DNA of 64,000 bases, from the NCBI GenBank assembly GCA_046485045.1, contig JAWOHT010000007.1, positions 1-64,000 of the forward strand. The letters run 5' to 3'. The notes under the pieces are model-generated. The model made no database searches. It saw nothing but the letters and a program-made list of their open reading frames with translations, and was not told where the DNA came from. The position numbers were made by a program, and so were the translations under genes. Positions 1 to 9,296 of this stretch are shown piece by piece; within the stretch, counting starts at the first letter, position 1; each line of letters begins with the position of its first letter. The stretch is from JAFGPL01 sp046485045. GTDB taxonomy: Bacteria; Bacteroidota; Bacteroidia; Bacteroidales; UBA10428.

Positions 1-40
1 GAAAATTTGTTGTAAACTGAAGATTTATGAATTTCTGTAA

Positions 41-3000
41 TCATTTAACATCCAGATATTTATTTATCAGGCCAAATAGTTTTTCTTTATCAATAGGTTT
101 TGAAATAAAATCGTCGCAACCATACTTAAGTGCTAATGTTATGTCGGCGTGTGTAGAATATGCAGTCTGGGCAATAACCGGCAAATCCGGAAATGCTGAT
201 TTAATCTGCTTTGTTGCTTCGTGACCGTTCATTACCGGCATTTTTATGTCCATTAAAACAATGTTTATATTTTTATTTTTCAAGCAAATTTCAATTGCTT
301 CCTTTCCGTTTTTTGCATGCATCAGTTGGTAGTTCAGTGCAGTTTCCTGCTCAAACAATGCCTCAAGGAACAAAAAATTTACTTCTTCATCTTCGGCAAC
401 AAGTATGGTATAACTCATTTTATTTGATGTGGTTTTTGATTTATCAGAAAGTTTATTTAATTTATTTTGTACAGGTTTGTAAGGTATGGTTACATAAAAA
501 ACAGAACCCTTTCCTTTTTCCGATTCTAAAGTAATGTTGCCACCTAATAGGTGTGCATTTTCTTTTGAAATAGATAACCCCAGGCCTAATCCACCATGTT
601 TACGCGACATTTCTTTGTCTTCTTGTGAAAAACGTTCAAAAATAATGTTATGATTTTTCGGAGAAATGCCTATACCTGTGTCTTTCACATATAATACCAG
701 ATTTGGTTTTTCTACAAAATAGCCAAATTCAACATATCCTTCACTTGTAAATTTTAATGCATTTTCGAGCAGGTTGCCCAGTATCTTGTTGAGTTTTGTT
801 TTATCAGACATTACCTGGCTTTGGCTATCGCTCAATGCCTTTTTGATATATATGGGGATATTGCGCTCTTTAGATTTCAGGTTGAATATGGCAAATAGCT
901 CCATCATTAAATCGTTCAGGCATAATTGTTCTTCAATAACCTTATCTTGTTTGGTTTCCAGGGTAGAGATTTCAAGAATATCATCAATTATTCTTAATAG
1001 CTGATGGCTGCTGTTTTGTACTATTTTTGCATAATATTTTCTTTTTTCGTCAGATATGCCAGGTTTGTCAAGCATTTCAGAAAAACCGATAATGCCGTTC
1101 ATCGGGGTGCGTATCTCGTGTGACATATTGTTAAGGAATTCGGTTTTTAAGCGGTTTGATTCCTCTGCCTTTTCTTTTTCAACAATCAGTTCGCTCATCC
1201 ATTTTTTTCTTTCCGAAATATCTGTTGATATACTTAACATGGCCTGCGAACCTTTCCAGTCCACAAGCTTCACATAAACTTCAAGGGGTATTTTAGTGCC
1301 ATCTTTCTTATTTATCTCAACTTCAAAAACCGTACTGCCCTTTTCTTTTGTATTTCTGTGCCCTTCATTCATTATATCTATGCTTTGCCTCAATCCAAGG
1401 TCTTTGAGGTTGAGTTTCATGAATTCTTCGGGTTTATAACCATGCAAGGCAAATGTCTTTTGGTTTGCATACAAAAAAACACCATCTTTATCGTGTATAA
1501 TAATAGAATTGGGGGCGGTATCAAGCATTTCGGCCAGTAGCCTGGTATTTTCTTGTGCCTCTATTTGCAGGGTAATATCTTTTTTGAAACCTAAAAACCG
1601 GCTTTTAGATATTTTTACAGCGTCAATCGAACAATATCTCAATTCTTTGTTTTTTGTAATAAAACGTAACACAGCGCTTGCATGCCCTGCATTAAGTAAT
1701 TTCTGAAATTGTTCTTTTGCTAGATTATAATCAAGCTCATAGGTTAAATCCGAAATAGACATCTTTAACAATTCGGCTTCGGAATAGCCGGTAATTTTTG
1801 TAGCGGCCCTGTTTACTTCTACATATTCGCCCAATTCATTGGCAATAAAAATACCATCGGGGGCATTTTCAAAGTACGATTCTAATTTGGCTTCGTTTTC
1901 TTCGGCTATTTCCTTTGCTTTAATCAGGTCTTGTTCCATCTTCTTCCGGTAAACAATTGCCCTTGTAACAGATAAAATGTGGGGTTGATTGTTAAGATGG
2001 ATTATTTTGGCCGACATAAGCGCGGGGATAAGCGTGCCGTCTTTTGCCCTGAACAACGATTCAAGGTTTTCTACAATTCCGTCTTTTTGTAATCCATGAA
2101 CCAGTCTTTCCCTGTCATCGGGGGTTGCCCATATATCTATCTCCGATGACAGTTTTCCAATCACCTCTTCTTCGGTATAACCTGTTAAACGTGTAAAACC
2201 TTCATTAATTTCTACATATTCGCCATTCATTTTATTAATGTTCACCGAATCGGGGCTGGTATGAAATGCTGCTTTATATTTAATTTCATTGGCCTCGGCC
2301 TTCTCCTTGGCTGTTATTAAATCATCCTGTATTAATTTCAGGTCTGTAATATCCTTTGTTATAGCAACCACACCCTCAACTTTTTTGTTGCCGTTAATAA
2401 AAGGAAAATAGGTTATGTCTACGTAACGTTTCCCAAGCTCCGGATAATCAACCCACATCTGGTATTTCACTATTTCCCCGCTAAGGCATTTGTCAAAACG
2501 GTGCTTTACTTCTTCGAGAAAAACCTTTTCGCCCAGATAATCGGCAACAGAATGTCCGATGAGTTGTTCCCTTTTTTTATTTGAAAATTTCTCGTATGCG
2601 TCATTAACAATAGTATAGCGGTATTCTTTGTCGAGCATAGCAATGCCATCGGGGGTAGATGATATGATTTTTTTGTATTTATGATGAAGCTGGTCAATCA
2701 TTATCCGGTCAGAGATATCTCTCACAACCCCTTCTGTTCCTATGACATTACCATTACTGTCTTTCAAATACTGTGCATTAATTGAAACCCAAAAAACAGT
2801 GCTGTCTTTTCGTTTTGCCTGGCAAACCCAATCGGTTAGTTGTCCGTTCAGCCGTAAAGTATTAATTATTGCTACCTCTGCTTCTTCATCGCAATGCAAA
2901 GAAGAGGCAGGCAACCCCAATAATTCATCTTTGGAACAATACCCATACATCTTTACAGCAGCATGGTTTAAAAAAACAAGGTTTCCATTCGTGTCGGACT

Positions 3001-3877
3001 GAAAGTAGGCATCCTGTAAATTGTTAAGTATAGACTGCAACCTTTTTTCCCTTTCCTGTAATTTTTCTTTTGATTGCAACAGGTCGTTGAGCATTTTTTT
3101 ACGATCACTGATATCGGTCGCTATGCTCAGCATGGCCTGTGAGCCATTCCAATCAACAAGTTTCACATAAACCTCAAGGGGTACTATGGTTCCATCTTTT
3201 TTAAAATGCTCTACTTCAAATATTCCATCGCCGTTTTCCCTGATTGCTTTTATCCTTTCCTCTATTAGCGTGGCGCTTTCAGGCACATCAAGTTCATGAA
3301 GATTAAGGGTCAGGAATTCGTCTTTTGAATATCCGTGAATTTCAAAAGTCTTTTGGTTGGCATAAAGAAATTTTCCTGTAAAATCATGTATTGTAATTGA
3401 GTTTGGTGCAATATCGAGCATTTCGGCCATCGAAACTGTTTCTTCAAGTGATTTTTTTTGAAGTGTAATGTCACGGGCTATACCAACACGACGAATGATT
3501 TCTCCTTTATCGTTTAATACAGGCAGTGATTTTGCATATATCCAGCGGACATGTTTATCGGGGCGGATTATACGATACTCATATTCAGAATGCCCGGTTG
3601 TGATGAAGTTGCTTGAATTAAGAGTTTCATTCACTTTCTCTCTGTCATCGGGATGAATATAGTCGAGAAAAACTTGTGGATTTTGGTAAATCTGGCTACA
3701 CGGAATTCCCCAAACTTTTTCGAAAGCAGGGTTAACATAAATCATCTCATGTTCGGTCCTGAGCCAAAACACATCATCAATGTTTTCGGATAATTGCTTA
3801 AAAATGTTTTCATTGCTGCTGTCATGAAAGACTGCATTGTTTAGCAGCTCTTTATCAGGTTTAAGTAATTCATTCAT
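41..3877 (-). CDS. Seven-PAS hybrid sensor histidine kinase with receiver domain
   Basis: A 1278-residue signalling protein. I count seven PAS sensor domains between about residues 25 and 890, then a HisKA dimerisation/phosphoacceptor domain (His920 within the motif MSHEIRTPMNG), a HATPase domain (N-box and a DTGIGI-type G1 box, then GGLGLGLSI), and a C-terminal receiver domain with the phosphoacceptor Asp1210 in the motif LMDIKMPVMNG. No membrane segment or signal peptide is visible, so it is probably cytoplasmic. Domains 2 and 7 (about residues 150-262 and 781-892) are close copies, pointing to an internal duplication. No DNA-binding output domain is present, so the phosphate must pass to another protein or the receiver is autoregulatory. 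Ligand unknown. The family assignment is secure from motifs. Confidence 0.95.
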   Translation of the reverse strand: MNELLKPDKELLNNAVFHDSSNENIFKQLSENIDDVFWLRTEHEMIYVNPAFEKVWGIPCSQIYQNPQVFLDYIHPDDREKVNETLNSSNFITTGHSEYEYRIIRPDKHVRWIYAKSLPVLNDKGEIIRRVGIARDITLQKKSLEETVSMAEMLDIAPNSITIHDFTGKFLYANQKTFEIHGYSKDEFLTLNLHELDVPESATLIEERIKAIRENGDGIFEVEHFKKDGTIVPLEVYVKLVDWNGSQAMLSIATDISDRKKMLNDLLQSKEKLQEREKRLQSILNNLQDAYFQSDTNGNLVFLNHAAVKMYGYCSKDELLGLPASSLHCDEEAEVAIINTLRLNGQLTDWVCQAKRKDSTVFWVSINAQYLKDSNGNVIGTEGVVRDISDRIMIDQLHHKYKKIISSTPDGIAMLDKEYRYTIVNDAYEKFSNKKREQLIGHSVADYLGEKVFLEEVKHRFDKCLSGEIVKYQMWVDYPELGKRYVDITYFPFINGNKKVEGVVAITKDITDLKLIQDDLITAKEKAEANEIKYKAAFHTSPDSVNINKMNGEYVEINEGFTRLTGYTEEEVIGKLSSEIDIWATPDDRERLVHGLQKDGIVENLESLFRAKDGTLIPALMSAKIIHLNNQPHILSVTRAIVYRKKMEQDLIKAKEIAEENEAKLESYFENAPDGIFIANELGEYVEVNRAATKITGYSEAELLKMSISDLTYELDYNLAKEQFQKLLNAGHASAVLRFITKNKELRYCSIDAVKISKSRFLGFKKDITLQIEAQENTRLLAEMLDTAPNSIIIHDKDGVFLYANQKTFALHGYKPEEFMKLNLKDLGLRQSIDIMNEGHRNTKEKGSTVFEVEINKKDGTKIPLEVYVKLVDWKGSQAMLSISTDISERKKWMSELIVEKEKAEESNRLKTEFLNNMSHEIRTPMNGIIGFSEMLDKPGISDEKRKYYAKIVQNSSHQLLRIIDDILEISTLETKQDKVIEEQLCLNDLMMELFAIFNLKSKERNIPIYIKKALSDSQSQVMSDKTKLNKILGNLLENALKFTSEGYVEFGYFVEKPNLVLYVKDTGIGISPKNHNIIFERFSQEDKEMSRKHGGLGLGLSISKENAHLLGGNITLESEKGKGSVFYVTIPYKPVQNKLNKLSDKSKTTSNKMSYTILVAEDEEVNFLFLEALFEQETALNYQLMHAKNGKEAIEICLKNKNINIVLMDIKMPVMNGHEATKQIKSAFPDLPVIAQTAYSTHADITLALKYGCDDFISKPIDKEKLFGLINKYLDVK

Positions 3878-4191
3878 TTGTCTTTTCTTCGGAACACATA
3901 TCTATATAAATTTAAGGAAATATTTTAAAATAAATACATTGGCTGAGAGATTTTGTTGGCGTAAAATAATAATTGCATGAAACGTAGCGGGCAAGCAGGC
4001 AGAAGGATTGCAGCGCTTTCACTGTTGTTAAAGTAAAAAATAGGTTAAAATCAAATCAATCATTAAATTTCTTTTTACATTTGTTTTGGTAATCTGGTTT
4101 AATACTCAAGAGTACTTAAGGTATTTTTATAAGGAAGTAATTTTCGTTATTAATTAATTATTTATCTCACTAATCACAAATACAAAAACTT
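3878..4191. other. Intergenic region between divergent genes
   Basis: This 314-base gap separates a leftward kinase gene from a rightward VIT-domain gene. It is AT-rich and holds no credible small gene or RNA. A Bacteroidota-type -7 box (TACATTTG, 4076-4083) points toward the rightward gene, but no TTG lies at the expected distance upstream, so the promoter call is weak. Confidence 0.4.
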
Positions 4192-6291
4192 ATGAAAAAC
4201 TTATTTATCAGTTTAGCGATTTTTTTAATACTCCTTTCAATCAACGCTTCAGGTTATGATAATCTTACAGTCGGAGATCCCAGGAATTCCTGGTGGACCT
4301 ATTCCGGATCTATAGAAGCAGCCGAAATACATGTGAGACCTTATGGTATTTATATGTGTTACGATATGTTTCTAACCTTTTCAGCTCAGAACACATCCTT
4401 TGCTTCCACTGATACACTTGAAGTGGTTTTAACATTTAATCTTCCACAGAATGCTATTGTTAATGATTCGTGGTTGTGGTTTGGCAGTGACACCCTTCGT
4501 GGAATGATACTGGACAAATGGACAGCCACCTCAATATATGAAGGAGTTGTAAACCGGAGAAGAGACCCTTCAATTCTGCAGAAAATGTATGGAAATCAAT
4601 ATGAACTGCGGATATTTCCGATGGCCGGAAATGAAACCCGCAAAGTTAAAATTTCATTTATGCTTCCGACACAGTGGGATAAATACAAGGTATCTTCTAC
4701 CCTGCTGACCAATATTTTAGAAACTTCATTCACCCCGCTGCAAAAGTTAACACTAATATCATTTACCAATGACACATGGGGAGTTCCAACACTTCATGGT
4801 ATTCCCGAAACGGATTTCACCTATAGTAATACTCCTGCCCTGGGAGAACATTATAAAACCGAAGTTGCAAACCAGTATTTTAAAAATAACCTGAGCATCT
4901 CGTACAGTACCCCTGCAAAAAATGGCATTTATTTAAGTAAATTCACGAATAACGATGAAGGTATCTACCAATTAGCACTTCTGCCTTCTACCTTTATCAA
5001 TGAATCAGCTGGCAAGAATGTAGCTGTTTTGTTTGATTATGATTTATCAAACACCAGTATATCTGCAAACCAGGTAGTTGAGTCTACCCGTGACCTTTTG
5101 CTTAAGAATCTCACCTCAAAGGATTCGTTCAACCTTTTCTTTTCAAATATTTCGATTGTTCATGGAAACGACTGGCTAAAGGCTGACTCGCTTACAATAA
5201 CAAATGTCTTTAATAACCTGGTAAATCCCCTCTCAGGCTATAGCAATCTGCCATCTCTGATAAGTACTGCAGTAGAATTTATTAAGTCGCATGGTGATAA
5301 TGGTAAAATAGTCCTGATTTCAAATTCCGATCAATATAGAGAAAGCCAACTGGCAAATAAATTGCTTAATGATGTTATGGCATTGATGAATAACAACTAC
5401 CCGTTTCATATTGCAGATTATAATACCTCATATTCAGGATATTATATAAATGGTAGGTATTACTATGGCAATGAGTATTTTTTCAGTAACCTTTCAAAAT
5501 TCACAAATGGCTCTTTGGAGATGGCAAGAAATGGTAAAACTTTTTCCGAGACTGTTGAAAATTCACTTAATCGTTTAAGCGGATCAATTAAATCATTTGA
5601 TCTCCATACCAGCTTAAATGGTGGAATTTGTTACGGCCGTTACACATTGGGGACCACTTCGGATATAATTTATATTAATAGCCCGGTTCTTCAGGTAGGT
5701 AAATTTAAAGGTGAAATGCCTTTTAATATTGATATTTCGGGAGAATATAACTCAGAAATTATTTCGGAAGAAATAACCCTCAATGAAACTGATATACATC
5801 AGTCAGATTCACTGTTGGAATCTGTCTGGGCCGGAACTTATATTCTCCATATGGAAAAACAAAACCAGACAAATGATGTAATCAATGAAATTATACACAA
5901 AAGTCTGAGTGAAAGAGTACTTTCGCAGTATACCGCGTTTTTATGTATCGAGAAATCATTGATCTGTGAAGATTGTCAAACAGATATTACAGAAACTGAA
6001 CTACAATCGCAAACCTTATTGAAGGTATATCCAAATCCTTTTAGTAGTGAAGTAACTGTTAAAATAAACCTTGATGCCGGTGGTTCTGAGAAAATTTTAA
6101 CGGCCGGTGTATATTCAATTACAGGTCAGCAAGTTTACATTCCAGATATTTCAAAAATTATTGCTGGAACAGAAACAGAGTTTCAGTGGAATGGCAAGGA
6201 TGGAGATGGCAATAATTTGCCTGCAGGAGTGTATATTTTTGTTTTAAAGACAGATAAAAATATTTATCAGGTAAAACTTCTTAAAATTTAA
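4192..6291 (+). CDS. VIT-domain protein with T9SS type A sorting domain
   Basis: A 699-residue exported protein. It has an N-terminal signal peptide (residues 1-20), then a VIT-like domain (about 45-165) with the typical run in which a Trp-Thr-Ala segment leads to IYE-x-VV-x-RRDPS and then NQYELRIFP. The middle region (about 255-470) resembles the von Willebrand A-like part usually paired with VIT, but I cannot see a clear metal site. The C-terminus from about residue 610 starts with VYPNPF and ends with a short Gly-Val-Tyr-Ile strand and Lys-rich tail, which is the type A sorting signal of the type IX secretion system. It should therefore cross the outer membrane and be attached or released at the cell surface. 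Function is unknown; adhesion or surface interaction is an inference from VIT/VWA proteins. The neighbouring reverse gene encodes a T9SS plug-like protein. Confidence 0.85.
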   Translation: MKNLFISLAIFLILLSINASGYDNLTVGDPRNSWWTYSGSIEAAEIHVRPYGIYMCYDMFLTFSAQNTSFASTDTLEVVLTFNLPQNAIVNDSWLWFGSDTLRGMILDKWTATSIYEGVVNRRRDPSILQKMYGNQYELRIFPMAGNETRKVKISFMLPTQWDKYKVSSTLLTNILETSFTPLQKLTLISFTNDTWGVPTLHGIPETDFTYSNTPALGEHYKTEVANQYFKNNLSISYSTPAKNGIYLSKFTNNDEGIYQLALLPSTFINESAGKNVAVLFDYDLSNTSISANQVVESTRDLLLKNLTSKDSFNLFFSNISIVHGNDWLKADSLTITNVFNNLVNPLSGYSNLPSLISTAVEFIKSHGDNGKIVLISNSDQYRESQLANKLLNDVMALMNNNYPFHIADYNTSYSGYYINGRYYYGNEYFFSNLSKFTNGSLEMARNGKTFSETVENSLNRLSGSIKSFDLHTSLNGGICYGRYTLGTTSDIIYINSPVLQVGKFKGEMPFNIDISGEYNSEIISEEITLNETDIHQSDSLLESVWAGTYILHMEKQNQTNDVINEIIHKSLSERVLSQYTAFLCIEKSLICEDCQTDITETELQSQTLLKVYPNPFSSEVTVKINLDAGGSEKILTAGVYSITGQQVYIPDISKIIAGTETEFQWNGKDGDGNNLPAGVYIFVLKTDKNIYQVKLLKI

Positions 6292-6465
6292 CATAGATTT
6301 ATTGAAGTTACAGCCATATGCTTTGTATTATTGTATCTATCTTTTATGAGAAGTGAAATACGATTAGTATAATGATGAACAATTTTAGGTTTTTCATAAC
6401 CTGGCAGGTCAAAATTGCAGTTTGAATGTTTATTGACTCTTTACAAAACCAGAACAATAACTCTA

Positions 6466-7794
6466 TTATTCAGTTCTTTTTCCGCTGCTAAGGGTGTTGG
6501 TCCTGTAAAAAGCTATCAGCTTCTCATGTCTCATGGTGATATCGGAATAATAAACAAAAACAGAATAGTCGTTCTCGGTTTCATAATGATTGCTTTCAAA
6601 ATAGCCAACATCAGCCTTATCTTCTCCCTTCTTCAAAACAGCATACATATAGTTGTAGAATCCCTGTTTTAACAGCAATGTAAGCTCATAAGCGTGCGTG
6701 TCGAAATTGTAGGTCATTTGGTTGTGCCCGTCAAAACCCCAGTCGGTAAGCGCTCCCATTACATATACCTCTTCCTCAACCAGGGGGGCTTCAACAGGCA
6801 ATGAAAAATGGACATTTACATAATCAGCTTCAATTTCTTTATCCCTGCCCTCCTGCACATCAACATAGTAGCGCCCGTTGAGGTCGTTGATAAAATAATA
6901 GGGACTAAACGCTTTGTCTTCTGACGGCACCAGCCATACATGGTAAAAGGGCGGTTTATAATCTATTGATGCGACAAATTCAGCCTGATAACGCATGCTT
7001 TTAATATCAAAATACCTAAATTCATTGCTCCCCAAAAACACGTTTTCTGTTTCGTGGCTGTAAATAAGCTCACTGGCATTTATAAATAAAGGTTTAAGGT
7101 TTCTAATCATGTTGTCCTGTCTGCCGTTCTGCATCAGCATTACCCTTATATCTGAATAGGGATCGCTTATACGTAACCCTTCATATGAGATGGTGAAATC
7201 TATTTTCTGTCCATCATCGCGTAATTCGATATTCGAAGGCCGTTTTACAGATGCTTTAACCTCCACAGCAGGCTCTACCACGTAAAACCTTCGCTCAAGT
7301 AACTTGTTTTCCTGCCCGAAATCTTTGAAAACCCTTAAAATGTAGTTACCGCTGAGTTTCGGGGCCATCTCTTCATTCGGAAAATCGAGCGTGTAATGTA
7401 TATAATCACAGGTAGTGTTGAAAGAGTACTTATAATCTCTTATCTGGGCAGTTGAAAACCCTTTTATATACTCATGATCAAGCAAATCTGAAGGTTCCCA
7501 GTCTGAATTGCAATGTACGATGGTATATTGGTATGTTTGGGGACTATCGCCCAGTTCATCAAAAGACAGCAGCAATGTTTCCTGATTATTCATTTCAATA
7601 ACAGGATCTGATAACTCCCATCCCTTTTTATAGAATAATACTGACTTAATATTCTTTTGATAGATAATATTCTGCAAAATTTTATCAGAATTTCCGGTAT
7701 TTACAAAACCAAATGAATTATTTATTGTTAAAATAATAACAGCAAATGCAATAAATCTTTTTGTATGTAGTACATATGTATTTTTAAGTTTCAT
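6466..7794 (-). CDS. Type IX secretion system plug-like protein (DUF5103 family)
   Basis: A 442-residue protein with a hydrophobic N-terminal export signal (about residues 12-30). It begins with a beta-rich domain in which short motifs such as PVIEMN..LLLSFDELGD and the stretch around HCNSDWEPSDL match my memory of the family once called DUF5103 and now named for the T9SS plug, the periplasm-facing protein that closes the SprA translocon. The C-terminal part (about 330-410) looks like a carbohydrate-binding-module-like beta sandwich (VYVMGALTDWGFDG...). It is convergent with the VIT/T9SS-sorted gene, 174 bases apart, with no visible terminator between them. A functional link to that gene is plausible but unproven; many Bacteroidota carry one copy of this family as general T9SS machinery. 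Confidence 0.75.
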   Translation of the reverse strand: MKLKNTYVLHTKRFIAFAVIILTINNSFGFVNTGNSDKILQNIIYQKNIKSVLFYKKGWELSDPVIEMNNQETLLLSFDELGDSPQTYQYTIVHCNSDWEPSDLLDHEYIKGFSTAQIRDYKYSFNTTCDYIHYTLDFPNEEMAPKLSGNYILRVFKDFGQENKLLERRFYVVEPAVEVKASVKRPSNIELRDDGQKIDFTISYEGLRISDPYSDIRVMLMQNGRQDNMIRNLKPLFINASELIYSHETENVFLGSNEFRYFDIKSMRYQAEFVASIDYKPPFYHVWLVPSEDKAFSPYYFINDLNGRYYVDVQEGRDKEIEADYVNVHFSLPVEAPLVEEEVYVMGALTDWGFDGHNQMTYNFDTHAYELTLLLKQGFYNYMYAVLKKGEDKADVGYFESNHYETENDYSVFVYYSDITMRHEKLIAFYRTNTLSSGKRTE

Positions 7795-7854
7795 AAAAGT
7801 GCAATTAATGGTTAATACTTTAATTATTACGTTTTTGCATTAAGAATATTTTAA

Positions 7855-7884
7855 TTGTACAAGTTACAAATTTAACTAATTTTG
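7855..7884 (+). promoter_or_regulatory. Promoter of the nqr operon (Bacteroidota type)
   Basis: A -33 TTG at 7855-7857 is followed after exactly 19 bases by TAATTTTG at 7877-7884, a full match to the Bacteroidota sigma-ABfr consensus TAnnTTTG. Transcription should start near 7890. A purine-rich ribosome site (AAGGAG, about 7900-7905) precedes the nqrA ATG at 7916. This is the best promoter in the window. Confidence 0.8.
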
Positions 7885-7915
7885 TCCATCCAAATCAAAA
7901 AGGAGTGAACCGCGG

Positions 7916-9271
7916 ATGTCGAATGTAATAAAAATCAAGAGAGGTTTAAATATTAACCTGAAAGGCAAAGCAGAAAAGATATTTGCAAAAGCCTCTCATT
8001 CTGAAACATATGCAGTAAAGCCCACCGATTTTCACGGACTAGTACCAAAGCTAAATGTAACAACCGGCCAGGAGGTTAAAGCGGGAACGCCTTTGTTTCA
8101 CGATAAATACAGGCCCGAAATTGTTTTTGTTTCACCAGTGAGCGGCATGGTTAAAACCATCAACAGGGGTGAGCGAAGAAGGATACTTGAGGTGGTAGTT
8201 GAAAAAACCGGCCTCGAAATTGACTATGAACCGTTCGACAGGGGCAACCCGCTTGAGATGAGCCGTGAAGTAGTCGTTGCCAATATTCTTAAAAGCGGAC
8301 TTTGGCCCACCATACGGCAACGGCCTTATGATATTATTGCCAATCCTGCCGATGAACCAAAATCAATAGTTGTTTCGGCCTTCGATACAGCTCCCCTGGC
8401 ACCCGATTACGACCTGATAGTAAAAGAGTCGGGCAGGGAGTTTCAGACCGGCATTGATGCCTTGTCTATGCTCACCACAGGAAAAATACACCTTAATATT
8501 CATGCAGAATACCCTGCATCGCAGGTTTTTACCAATGCTTTGAATGTGCAGGTTAATAAATTCACAGGGCCGCATCCTTCGGGCAACGTAGGGGTTCAGA
8601 TTCATCATATTGACCCGATTAACAAAGGCGATGTTGTATGGTTTTTATCACCCCAGGATGTTATTACCATCGGGCGTCTTTTTATTAACGGTGTTTACGA
8701 TGCTTCATGGATTATTGCCCTTTGCGGGTCGGAAGTATTGAAACCGCGCTATTTAAAACTGCTTAAAGGGCATTGCATCAGTAATTTATTACAAAATAAC
8801 CTTACCGAAAACTGTCACAGGTTTATCAGCGGTAATGTGCTTACCGGCACCAGAATTGCCCAGAACGGTTATCTTGGGTATTACGATTCACAGGTTACCG
8901 TGATTCCCGAAGGATACCATTATGAGTTATTGGGATGGGCCATGCCGGGGTTAAATAAATATAGCGCAGGGCGCACATTTTTCTCCTGGCTCGCCCCCCG
9001 AAGGGAATATACCCTCGACACCAATTTCAATGGCGGCCACAGGTCGCTGGTTATGACCGGACAATACGAGAAAGTACTCCCGATGGATATCTATCCGATG
9101 CAACTCATCAAAGCAATAATAATTGAAGACATAGACCTTATGGAGAAACTGGGTATCTATGAGGTATCTCCCGAAGATTTCGCGCTGTGTGAATTTATTT
9201 GCACATCTAAAACAGAAATACAGTCAATTGTGAGGAAAGGATTGGATTTGATGATAAAAGAAATGAATTAG
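7916..9271 (+). CDS. nqrA: Na+-translocating NADH:quinone reductase subunit A
   Basis: NqrA is the peripheral subunit of the sodium pump that transfers electrons from NADH to quinone, and it is implicated in quinone interaction. The 451-residue length matches the family. The start is typical (IKIKRGLNINLKGKAE), followed by the biotinyl-lipoyl-like fold near residues 40-85 (VTTGQEVKAGTPLF). The gene opens a seven-gene operon nqrABCDEF-apbE with short gaps (25 bases to nqrB). The start is supported by an AAGGAG site and an ideal promoter upstream. Nqr is common in Bacteroidota, where it often replaces proton-pumping complex I as NADH oxidase of the respiratory chain. Confidence 0.97.
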   Translation: MSNVIKIKRGLNINLKGKAEKIFAKASHSETYAVKPTDFHGLVPKLNVTTGQEVKAGTPLFHDKYRPEIVFVSPVSGMVKTINRGERRRILEVVVEKTGLEIDYEPFDRGNPLEMSREVVVANILKSGLWPTIRQRPYDIIANPADEPKSIVVSAFDTAPLAPDYDLIVKESGREFQTGIDALSMLTTGKIHLNIHAEYPASQVFTNALNVQVNKFTGPHPSGNVGVQIHHIDPINKGDVVWFLSPQDVITIGRLFINGVYDASWIIALCGSEVLKPRYLKLLKGHCISNLLQNNLTENCHRFISGNVLTGTRIAQNGYLGYYDSQVTVIPEGYHYELLGWAMPGLNKYSAGRTFFSWLAPRREYTLDTNFNGGHRSLVMTGQYEKVLPMDIYPMQLIKAIIIEDIDLMEKLGIYEVSPEDFALCEFICTSKTEIQSIVRKGLDLMIKEMN

Positions 9272-9296
9272 CCACCGTGTTTAATCTGGATTATGA

